Assembly: GCA_030280995.1 (NCBI GenBank)
Contig: JASXTE010000002.1
Coordinates: forward strand, 20,534,683 to 20,598,682
Origin: Hemileia vastatrix
Taxonomy: Eukaryota; Basidiomycota; Pucciniomycetes; Pucciniales; Zaghouaniaceae
Reading direction: 5' to 3'
Length of the DNA: 64,000 nt
Below are positions 11,081 through 20,137 of the stretch, piece by piece. The first letter of the stretch is position 1. Each line of letters starts with the position of its first letter. The notes under the pieces were generated by a model that did no database searches, was not told the DNA's origin, and saw nothing but the letters and a program-made list of their open reading frames with translations. A program made the translations under genes and the position numbers.

Positions 11081-13380
11081 GGTCAGAAATTTTCAACATT
11101 CTTTTTTCTTGATTATTGAGAGTAGCTAAATAATTATTATGATAGTAGTCAAGAGGTAAAGATCAACGTACTAATTACAGCCAAAGCTTAGAAGGTGGTA
11201 ATGATACAGAATTTATCCTTTGTATTGAGACAAGATCTTTTAGTGGAAATGATGATGTTTTTAATTTTTGACTCATTTCATGGGACTTAAGATCAATATT
11301 TTGTGCTAGCATTGAAAAATCTTCTGATCTCCATGATAGTGATACTTTACTTATTGACCCATCTGAATTGATTTCTGAGTCAGAGCAGCATTTGACATTA
11401 GTAAACAAATATTTTGCTCTTGAACATATAGGAAGGGTGTTGAGAAAATTTGTATAATGAACAGAGAGCTTCAAGAGATTATCAGAAAAGAGCTCAAACA
11501 AATTTGAAAGATGTTAACCTGACTCTTTTACATAACCTAGAACAAGACTTTTGGGCTTTTTTTTTCTCCAAATGTTCTGGAGAATTGTGCCCAAGTCTAA
11601 GCATATTATGATTTCCAAGGAACCTTTGATGGAGAACACCCATTTGATTAGAAAAGGAATTTTTTTTTGGATAAATAGGGTGTGAAGAAAAATCCATCAT
11701 TCAAAAAGCATTGTCCCAATTTTTGATGAAAAGTTAAGCAAACCACTGATTCCAGTGAAAGTGCCATTCCAGATTCCAAGCAAAATTACAACCTGGAAAG
11801 TTTGATGATTCAAGATCACTGAGAGATGCTTCATAATATGAATGAGGAATTGTTTTTGTCACAACACTAGAGCCTGTAGCTAAAAAATCTGTACAGGGGA
11901 TGTAATAGAGTCATGTGTAATTAACCAGCATTTAAAAATCTGGTGATTTGTAGGAAAGTGTTTCCAAGATGTTGAAGTAAGAGATATCTGCATAATAGTT
12001 CTAAAAAACTATGGATGCAGCAACAAAAAGGAGAATTAGAAGGAGGAAGAATTTCAGAAAATATTTTATTTATTAGACAATAGTTTCTGGGAGGTTTTCC
12101 AAAAGGAAAATAAGACCAATCATAAGGCATGGTTTATAAAAAATTAAGTATAATAAATGCTAGAGTATGGAGGGGAATCTAAGAGCCAAAATTTTCAATC
12201 TTATATTATAGCCCCAACAGTGAAATGAGGATATTACAAAGAAGTATCTAAAAGCAGTGAATATACACTCAGGAATTAGCCTTAAAAAATAAATCAAAAG
12301 GAATATCAATTTAAACTGATTGTATTACATGAGCTGAGTACTCAAAAATCTGAGGAAAGCATGGATATCAAAGGAATGTACTGAGAAAAACAATATTGAT
12401 AATTTTAATATGTAGCAGTGATGAGCATTCCCTGAAAGGGAAGTCTAAAAACAAAAAACCTTAAGTAAATATAATCTACAAAATGACATTTTTCTGATAT
12501 GAATACTATTCTTTTTCCATGAAATGCCACTCATAATTAAATAGAAATTAAATAAACCAATTATAAATAGATATTAAATATGCATGTACAAAAAATATAC
12601 TTTACAAGAGTTAGTAGACATTGTTTACATGAATTTTTTTAAAAGACAATGCCATTATCTTTGCAAAAGGTAGCTAATTGAAAGATGTTTATGGGAATAT
12701 TTCTGAATTAATGCTTCTTAATGAGCCAAAAAAACATAGGGCTATTAATTGCAATTGTCAAAACTAATTCAAGAGGCAAATTTTATAATTCACTCATAAA
12801 ATTGTGTTTAGGAAAGATTATTGAGAAAAAATCTAAAGGATATCTAGAGGGAAATTACTCATACATGCTAATTCTAGGTCTGAATGGAACTAGTACCTAT
12901 GATGAAAATGATAATTCTGTAGTAGAATTAGAAGACAATTATTTTAGTAATGGAAAAGGAAAAAAAATCACTTATGTAGCATTGGTTTAATCTTTTACTC
13001 CCAAAGACCTAAAAAACATAAAGTTAGTCATCTCACATGATTCCCCAAATCAATGAGGTGCACTCTATTTTTTGGCCGTAAAATAGAGTCCCCACCCAAA
13101 AATTGAAAGGAAAAATCATAAGATTAAAAAAGAAATTATTGATGAATGAAAGAATATCTCATAATAGAACTAGTTTATATAATTTTATTTATAATGTCAA
13201 GATTATATTGAGTTTAAAAATATATTAAAGTACATTTGTTTTAGATTTTGTGCAAAATTTTATCACTAATAACAACTCAAAAAACATGGGTTAACTCATA
13301 TCAACTACTGCCTCCCAGCAGTTCCATAAAAATAATTTTAGTAGGTGAGATGCAAGAAAAATTGAATATATCTGAAAAAG
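11081..13380. other. Unassigned, possibly more gene relic
   Basis: No recognisable domain on either strand. Less extreme base composition at 11230-11800, with fragmentary open frames, hints at decayed coding sequence downstream of the helicase relic. One 89-codon open frame at 12721-12990 (+) starts with ATG but matches nothing I know. Confidence 0.3.
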
Positions 13381-13506
13381 GAAGATTTTTCAGCCAGGCT
13401 GTCTCAGGAGCCCAGTAAAATGTTATGGTACTTTATTTGAACCAGAAGAAGGAATAAATTTATTTATTTTATGTATTTAAAAAAATATTTTATTGTATAA
13501 TAAAAT
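13381..13506 (+). repeat. LTR-start-like fragment
   Basis: TTTCAGCCAGGCTGTCTCAGGAG at about 13387 resembles the first bases of the LTRs in this window (TGTCAGCC..). It is followed by only about 100 bases of AT-rich sequence before the element B LTR. It may be a truncated LTR remnant. Confidence 0.35.
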
Positions 13507-15007
13507 TTTCAGCCTGTATATCTCCAGGACTGAGTAAAAAGTAATTATAAGTTATGTTAAACACATGAACTATACATGGGAATAATAAATAAGAGTACAC
13601 AAATAGTATACATAAGTAAAATTATGATAATACACAAAAAATGCCATTATAACACCTTATATACACGCATATATCCACCTTTTATAGGTCTTATGTACTT
13701 AATATTAAGTTGGAATATGTTAGAGTAATCTTAAGAACCTTAAGTATAAGGCTACATAATTTTTAAGTACACTTAAAGCTGTTATATTCATTGTTTTATG
13801 CAAAAAACAAGAAATGCGCTTTATTTCACTTAAAAGTTGACTATGTGCACTATAAAATTGAGAATATCAAAATTGCGCTTTGGAAGATCAATTGGGTTCA
13901 TTTAGAACTATTGATTTGGCTATTTAAATGCATAAAAATAACACTTTTCAAATTTGGTGTTTTTTATGCCAGAAATGGCTTCTGTGTACTGGCCACATGC
14001 TGCCAGCTTTTTTCCCGTGTGAATAGCTTCATTTTTAGCAAAGTTAGCTTTTTCACACTATAATTACCCCACATTCTACGCCCACTGTGGGGAAACACAC
14101 TAAAATAGGCGACAGGTGCTTATTTAGTGTCCTAGCTTAATTAATAATGCATTGACCTTGTTTATATGCACTAATTTCATTAATAACCTCACTCTTGGCA
14201 CTTTATTTCATCACCACGCTTAAATTCGCCTAATTTTAGTCAAGGATTTACCCGTGCAAGAGCCTGCCAAGAACTGCATGTAGTTACCCCACATCTCACG
14301 CTGTTTTTTAAGTTTTTGGGTGGTTTCTCAGTCAATTTTGGTTCTTTTTGAATGGGAATTTCACGAAGTATAATGTCAGGATTAGCCCCATTATTTCTAC
14401 AGTAAATCCCCCTTGTTATTAAGCTATTATTAACCTTAAAAAGTCTCCTTTAGTCTTTAATATTATTGTTTTATACGCATATACTCTCTATTTGTCTTTT
14501 TCTTTAATTTTGATGGATTTCCCTTATTATTACAGGATTTTGGCGGTTGTTACTCTTCTAATTATGTCATGGGTTACTGGGAATGTTGATGGGCATGTCT
14601 ATTAGTTGTTTAGAGGCGTCATTAACTGTGTATTGGGTGGTATATCAAGGGAATCATTGGGGAACTCAGTGTGTATAAAAGGAGGAGGTTTTTGGGTTGT
14701 ATTTCTTCATTCCTTATCATTACAATTTAACCAATATAACCAAATCAATTACAATACAGATCAATTAGTACTTTTATAAGACTTTTGAATAGTATCTGAA
14801 TTTATATAATCTATTTTTCTACCAACTATAAAGATTTTAAGCCATATATAAGAATAGTGAGAATTATATTACTGAGACCTTTATATTTGATTATATTTTA
14901 CAACTTAGTGGATTAAAACTACAGTATTCATATAGGAACATTAAAATCTTCTAGACAACTGACTATTCAATCTAGTTCATGTCCTTGTACTTGACCTTAG
15001 CCTGACA
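13507..15007 (+). repeat. Element B 5' LTR (1501 bp)
   Basis: Begins TTTCAGCC and ends TTAGCCTGACA. The 3' partner at 27151-28651 has the same length and begins TGTCAGCC. Five-base target duplications AAAAT lie at 13502-13506 and 28652-28656. I count about 20 substitutions and no indels between the two LTRs (about 1.3%). The LTR would supply promoter, terminator and integration ends. Confidence 0.95.
14674..14681 (+). promoter_or_regulatory. LTR TATA box, element B 5' LTR
   Basis: TATAAAAG within GTGTATAAAAGGAGGAGG. The same box is found at the same place in the B 3' LTR (28318-28325) and the E LTR (61284-61291). Confidence 0.6.
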
Positions 15008-15009
15008 AT

Positions 15010-15022
15010 TGGGGACCTTTCC
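15010..15022 (+). other. Candidate primer-binding site, element B
   Basis: TGGGGACCTTTCC begins two bases after the LTR end TGACA and opens with the TGG complementary to a tRNA CCA end. E has TGGGGGCCTTTCC at 61620-61632. The tRNA is not identified. Confidence 0.45.
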
Positions 15023-15594
15023 TCAAGAATTCTGTTATAATCCAGTAAGTGACATTTTCAAAGAAGGTACACGTAAATAATATCCCTATAAAAATATTTA
15101 GATAATTTCAACAGGTTGGGGTCACTTATATAGTTATTTCAGAAAAAGAAGCCCTGTTATATAATAAAATTGTGATATTGAATCATCAATTTTACCACTA
15201 ATTTAACATATAATTGTTCTTAGTGGGAGTCTGTCAATAGACCAATTAAATTTGTGATCTTTGCAGATAATAACCAATTAAACTGATTAATTATTTTCTT
15301 TTTACAGGACTCTTAATCCCTTTTTATTGGTTTGTAAAATTCATTTAATATTTGGAAAGAATCTTACTAACAAATTTTCTTTTTTAAATATAAATACACG
15401 GCTACATATTGTAGACCAGTTAAATCAAGTGACCACATAAAAAGCATATTTAACTTTTGGCAATTAAAGATTCACTTAATACCATTAAGTAAGCAATAAA
15501 ATTGTCTTCAGTGGTATTAATAAATACTGATTAAACTCCTTTTTGAAGTTTTTTTCAAATCTAAACTTTCAATTCTCTAAAATTCCACGTAAAA
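15023..15594 (+). other. Element B untranslated leader with possible intron
   Basis: Non-coding. A donor-like GTAAGTGAC at 15044 and an acceptor-like TTTTTACAG ending near 15307 could bound an intron of about 263 nt. Both ends are kept in element E (about 61659 and 61919). Confidence 0.4.
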
Positions 15595-16132
15595 ATGTGT
15601 GACAACAATGACATTGTAAGTAATAAGGCAAAACCTTATAACTTAAGAACTAGAGCTGAAAGACCTGTTACAGGACATCCAAATGGAGGGTCAAGAATCC
15701 CCAGTAACAATAAACAACACCCCACCAATGTCCATGGAGGAAAAGGAAAATCTCTTAAAACAAATGTCAATAAAGAAGTCCAAAAACACCTTACAAGAGC
15801 AAATTCACTCCCTCTCAACCCTACTGAATACACTAACAATAAGAGTAAACAATATGTTAGACCAGATCAACAATCTGGAGAAAAGGGTGGCACAGGGCTT
15901 TATAGAAGTCAACCAGGCTCTAGTGGATATAAGGTCTCATCAACAACCAGTGGCACCAAATACCACAGCAACACCTCCAGTCCCAGAAGAGGACCAAAAG
16001 ATAACTGTAAGCAAATGGAAGTGGGATTGGTATGCCCAAAACTACAACAGTCCCCCTCAACAGGGATCCAGCAGTCACCCTTACAGGGGAAAGCCAAGGA
16101 GAGGCAGGGGAAATGGAATAAGACCGTGGTAA
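15595..16132 (+). CDS. Element B ORF1: N-terminal Gag, coiled coil plus basic tail
   Basis: The first protein of the element. Starting at ATG 15595, removal of the intron 15616-15673 joins in frame to the reading frame that includes ATG 15683 and ends at TAA 16130-16132. That frame encodes a heptad-rich coiled coil (about 15740-15930), a proline-rich linker, a WKWDW motif (about 16014) and a basic HPYRGKPRRGRG tail. The WKWDW and HPYRG/HPYQG signatures recur in D (56462-56600), supporting a real protein. The unspliced frame from 15595 is also open for 254 codons. However, of six substitutions between B and E here, three are silent in the spliced frame and only one in the other. The role is probably assembly or RNA binding. 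ORF2 follows in the -1 frame. Confidence 0.65.
15616..15673 (+). other. Predicted 58-nt intron at the gag start
   Basis: GTAAGTAATAAGG...CTGTTACAG. Splicing is phase 0 and moves translation from the ATG at 15595 into the coiled-coil frame. It is conserved at 62225-62282 in element E. Confidence 0.55.
16108..16114 (+). promoter_or_regulatory. Candidate -1 ribosomal frameshift heptamer GGGAAAT
   Basis: G-GGA-AAT lies in the correct phase of ORF1 (codons at 16109 and 16112), 15 bases before its stop. A -1 shift enters the frame that continues into capsid and pol. It fits the X-XXY-YYZ pattern of retroviral sites. No downstream pseudoknot was modelled. Confidence 0.45.
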
Positions 16133-16327
16133 GTCATCCATCTTCTCAAGATCAATTATATAATCCTAACAATGAATTACTTATAGGTAATGAAATTGAT
16201 AGAGAGTTATTGGATATAATTGATAAGGATTTAAAAAATTATTCATTTGAAAATAACATGTTAGACTTGTCATTACATGAGGACAATGTACATAGTTTTA
16301 TTGATCACCAGGAAAATACTATTAATA
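16133..16327 (+). pseudogene. Element B ORF2, 5' fragment before transposon insertion
   Basis: The -1 frame relative to ORF1 stays open to the insertion and encodes an acidic stretch (for example RELLDIIDKDLKNYSF) that is continuous with capsid in E. The DNA transposon at 16328 splits it, and the frame resumes at 21828. Confidence 0.7.
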
Positions 16328-16408
16328 GGGGGTATCAATGTTCAGGGATCCACAATTAGGGATCAAGAATTTTTTTTCCCGGGATCAGACATTATTAATT
16401 GCGGAAGA

Positions 16409-16444
16409 TTCTTATCCACTAGCCCCAGGGCTAGTGGATAAGAA
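16409..16444. repeat. Perfect 36-nt palindrome near the transposon end
   Basis: Two 17-base arms (TTCTTATCCACTAGCCC and its complement) around a 2-base loop, 81 bases from the element end. It is conserved in copy 2 at 50018-50053. It could be a protein-binding site or a subterminal hairpin. Confidence 0.85.
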
Positions 16445-16706
16445 ATCCACGATAATGCATTATCCTGCCTCTTATACCCCAATTTCCATTCCTAATTCCT
16501 GATCCCAAACTCATCTCATCCATGATGGATTTTTAAGAAAGTCACATGACTTATAATTGCTGATGCCATCCTTAATTATTTCCTCACTCTATGCTACTTA
16601 ATTTTGGTGGCGAACACTTAAGTTTTTTTTCTATCTACACACCCAAACTGCACATTTGGCGGTGAATTCCCACTTCCCTCATCACATAACCCTTCCACCG
16701 GCAACA

Positions 16707-17339
16707 ATGAAACACCTCTCTACTAGGAAGCTACTTCACTCAACAATGAATGCTATTACTTTTCTTTTAGTTCTTTACTATAAATCTGACTCTGATTTGG
16801 AAGATGATTTAGCTTATATGTGTTTTCTTTCCAAAAAGTGTTACATCATCACCAAGGGGCCAAATCTTTATCATGATCCCTGATATGATCTGGCCTCCAT
16901 TCTCAACATTCCTCATTTAAACTTCACACAACTTTTTAGAACTTCTCCCGATTCTTTCTTCAAACTTTATCAACTCATCTCCGATCATCCTATCTTCCAT
17001 AACAATTCTCATAACAAACAGCGTAATCCTGCCATCCAACTTGCTGTTGCTCTATGTCGCTTTGGCTCAAATGGAAATGGTGCTGCCGTAAGACGTTTGG
17101 ATAATCTCTTTAACATAGGATATGGTACCGTGATATTATACACCAAGCGCTGTATGATTGCTATCCTTTCCCTCAAGTCTCAAACACTTGCTTGGCCAAC
17201 TCCAGAACAGCGACTTGAATCCTCTCAAGTAATGCAAGCTGAAGGTTTCCTTGGCTGTGTAGGTTTTGTTGATGGCACAACCATCCCTTTGAGTCAAAAG
17301 CCTGCAATTACTCTCCAACATTTCTCTTCACCCTTTTAA
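16707..17339 (+). pseudogene. PIF/Harbinger transposase, N-terminal part only (copy 1)
   Basis: Resembles DDE_4-type transposases: an N-terminal helical region, the LAVALC block, WPTPEQR, then GFVDGTTIPL, where D is the first catalytic aspartate. The frame ends about 18 residues later, so the other two acidic residues of the DDE triad are missing. I find no continuation in the next 1.2 kb. The ATG at 16707 is the first in frame with a reasonable context. An internal TGA at 16881-16883 replaces the CGA of copy 2, a CpG transition. This copy cannot encode an active nuclease. Confidence 0.75.
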
Positions 17340-18569
17340 TTTTTAATTTTTATGTTTTCATACTTTCCAAATGTCCTCTTTGTGTACTTTAATCACTTGG
17401 TTTTGTATTTTGGTTTGTTGCATATTCATTTTTTTTTGAATTTACGGTGAATATCTTTTTTTTGGATGGCTCATTGGTTTTCTTTCACCAGCTCAACATG
17501 AAATCGCATATTTTCTGAAATTGCATATTTTGTCAGTGATTTTTTTTTCATTCATCCCTCATATCCTTTTCCTATTCTCCTCCAACATCCCTCAAACAAT
17601 TTGGTTTCATTCATTTTGTCATCTCATCTCTCCAGGTAAGTCATTTTATTCTTTTTTTTTGATTTTTTGATTACTAATTATAATTTTTTTTGTTTTTTTC
17701 TGTTTATTTTATTTTTTTTATCTAAATTTTTTTTAAGTGGTTATTTTGGATTTCAATGGTATAATTAACCTTTTTTTTCTCTCCCTCTTTACTTTCTTTT
17801 TTAGCTCCATCACCCTACTCTTCATCCCTCATTGGCATGGTCATTATCCCCCCTTTCCCTTATTTCACTTTTTTTTGGCTCCATTTCATTGAAACACATA
17901 CATTGCACATTCTTTATGCATTTCACTTACTCCATATTCAATTTCCCCACAATTCCAACATCAATCTTTCTCACTCTATTTTTCCTACTTTTCAATCAAG
18001 GTAAGTTTCATCTCCTTTTTTTCATGCCTATATGATATCTCATTCCTTTTATGAAAACTTCATACTTAAATATATGTATGACTCTTATCTGGATAACAGT
18101 GAACTTATAAAACTCCTTTTGATCTCATCTTCATTACCACTTTTCATGTTTTTGTAAAATTTTGAAAATCAGACTCAGAATTAGGGTTAGGTTTATTCAA
18201 ATCTAATGTTCTTTTTACTGAAGATTCTCCTGAAGGCTACCTTTCATTTCCTGCAAACAGATTTGAATTTGATTCAGTGGTTGCTGAGATATTGACCATT
18301 AAAGTTGAGCCTTTTTTTTCCCAATTTAAATTTTTATTTCATTTTTTTATGTAACAAATTAGGGTTAGGTTTATTTAAATCGCATGTCCTTTAACTGAAG
18401 ATTCTACTAAAGCATATCTTTCATTTTCCACAAACAGGTTTGAATTAGGTTCAGTGGTTGCTGAGATTTTGACCTTTGAAGTTGAGCCTTTTTTCCAAAT
18501 TTCACTTGTCTTATTTCACATTTTTATATTGCATATTTAGAGGATATGGATTCTAAAACTCTTATATGA
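17340..18569 (+). other. Transposon spacer with splice-like signals and a duplicated block
   Basis: T-rich, with no long frame. Donor-like GGTAAGTCA (17635) and GGTAAGTTT (17999) and an acceptor-like TTTTTTAG (about 17803) suggest untranslated or short 5' exons for the dioxygenase gene. A block of about 140 bp at 18178-18320 is repeated at 18356-18495 (starts AATTAGGGTTAGG, ends AAGTTGAGCC), with about 80-90% identity by eye. Confidence 0.5.
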
Positions 18570-19184
18570 TTATTATCTAGGCATTTCAATTATATAGGCA
18601 TATATTTGTTGGTCAAGAATATCACTAAAGCTCAAAAAGATGAAGATTTTCGCTTATGGAACACTCTACCTTCCTTTGACTCTTTTCTTGCTTTTCAACT
18701 CAACAAGCTCTGTAATAAAGCATTTGAAAAAAATCATGAACTTTCAACCAAAGTTGGAATACTGAATTGGTGTGACTCCGAATTGGAAGATATCAGCCAC
18801 GAATATCTTTTATTTTCTAATGTTATTATCACTCATTCTGGATTCCACAATAGGATTCATATCGATAGGAATGATACCAATTTTCTTACTTTTGGAATAT
18901 TCTCATATATCAATCTGATAACTGGCCACCCAATACCATCTCCAGCTAAAATCAAAGGACATGGTTTATATTTTCCAGACCACCAGTGCATCATTGATTT
19001 TGGTTTGGGAAATGGTATCATCGAAACTATTTGGAATTCTTCTAAGGATAATCATCAAACGACCAAAGCTCCTCCTGGTTTGAAATCTTGTCAAGATTTC
19101 ACTCATTTCGGTTGCTCATTTCAAATCAGTAATAAGTTGATACAAAGAATCAATAAGGTAAAGAAAGAAGGTAAAGTTATTTGA
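18570..19184 (+). CDS. TET/JBP-like 2-oxoglutarate/Fe(II) dioxygenase domain (copy 1)
   Basis: The open frame has no in-frame ATG at its start and follows an acceptor-like TTATCTAG, so it is likely a downstream exon. Seen: an iron-binding H-x-D in HNRIHIDRND, about 85 residues into the frame counted from 18606; a glycine-rich GHGLYF core; IIETIWNSSKDNHQTT with the likely distal histidine; then FTHFGCSFQIS. This layout matches fungal Tet-like oxygenases (TET/JBP superfamily), which oxidise 5-methylcytosine. Where relatives usually carry an arginine binding 2-oxoglutarate (TRFG), both copies have histidine, so activity is uncertain. Copy 1 ends about 14 residues earlier than copy 2 because CGA became TGA. 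The family call is from motif recall, not a search. Confidence 0.6.
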   Translation, partial: LLSRHFNYIGIYLLVKNITKAQKDEDFRLWNTLPSFDSFLAFQLNKLCNKAFEKNHELSTKVGILNWCDSELEDISHEYLLFSNVIITHSGFHNRIHIDRNDTNFLTFGIFSYINLITGHPIPSPAKIKGHGLYFPDHQCIIDFGLGNGIIETIWNSSKDNHQTTKAPPGLKSCQDFTHFGCSFQISNKLIQRINKVKKEGKVI

Positions 19185-19522
19185 TTTAAAAAAACTTTAT
19201 CTAGATCCAAAAAGTATGGGGATTAGAGTTGTCATCGAAAATTTTATATTTTTCCATAAATTTTTAATAAATATTTTTTATATATCAATTTTCTCAAATA
19301 ATGTGATGAGCCATCGGCCTTGTGTTGTACAACAGGTAATCATGATAACATTTATTTGTTTCATGGGGTTCCTCTTTCCTATACCTGTAGAAAGTCCCAA
19401 ACTTATGTTTCTCGACTTGGTCTGCATTTTGGCTTTAGGGATTGTCATTACTTTAAACTAGGGAAATTGATATATATTAGATATTTATTTAATAATTTAT
19501 GTAATTATATTAAATTTAGATG
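19185..19522 (+). other. Possible further exon of the dioxygenase gene
   Basis: A short frame at 19320-19523 is open in both copies (46939-47142 in copy 2) with few changes. No domain recognised. It may be 3' untranslated sequence. Confidence 0.3.
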
Positions 19523-19930
19523 ACTTCCACCCCTTACTTCAATAAAATGCAGGGGGGGGTATTGCCAAATTTTCAAATCTGACATGTGAAATTGATGACT
19601 TAGAAAAATTTTGGTGATACCCACCCCTTGCTTCAATAAAATGCAGGGGAGAGTATTGCCAATTTTTTTAAACAGATATAGAATTTTTTTGACTTGTAAA
19701 TATTTTTGTGATACCCGTCCCTTACTTCAATAAAATCCATGGGGGGTTGTGCCAAAAATTTTTATAAGACTTGTGAAATTCTTGACATGTAAGAATTTTT
19801 AGGATACCGGTAAAATGCAGGGGATAGTAAAGCCAAATTTTCATATAAAACTTTCAAGATTCATGACATGAAAGAATTTTTGTGATACCCACCCCTTACT
19901 TCAAAAAAATCCAGGTGTGGGGGATTGTCA
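19523..19930. repeat. Five imperfect tandem repeats of about 95 bp
   Basis: Units contain GATACCCACCCCTTACTTC, then AATAAAATGCAGGGG, then GCCAAATTTTCA. AATAAA is present in most units, which could give polyadenylation signals to the convergent genes on either side. Confidence 0.8.
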
Positions 19931-20137
19931 AATTTTCAAAGGAGACTTGAAAATTTTATTAAAAAAAAGAATATTTAACATTAAAATACAATATTTCAAG
20001 AAATACAGAAAATAATTGTAACATTTATGTACAAATAAATATGAACACATGAAGTGTGAAAGAAATAAAAGAAACTAATCAACAAAAAATTTCATTAAAC
20101 GTTCTATTTCTTCAACAGATTTGTTTTCTTTAATGCA
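19931..20137. other. Intergenic between convergent transposon genes
   Basis: AT-rich, no gene. Probably 3' untranslated sequence of the Myb-like gene on the minus strand. Confidence 0.4.

Noticed and set aside
13791..14063. 90-codon open frame inside the element B 5' LTR
   Set aside because: Not maintained in the other LTR copies, and lies in promoter sequence.
15595..16359. The 254-codon unspliced frame as the main ORF1 protein
   Set aside because: B/E substitutions are mostly non-silent in it before the overlap ends, and it lacks the coiled coil and the WKWDW tail shared with D. Its distal part is kept as the -1 ORF2.
17832..18035. 67-codon hydrophobic frame as a membrane protein
   Set aside because: It begins with TTG and is T-rich low complexity. 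It ends near a splice-like GTAAGT, so at most it is an untranslated exon.
18180..18192. TTAGGGTTAGG in the transposon spacer as a telomere repeat
   Set aside because: Less than two units, and it lies within a duplicated block internal to the transposon.
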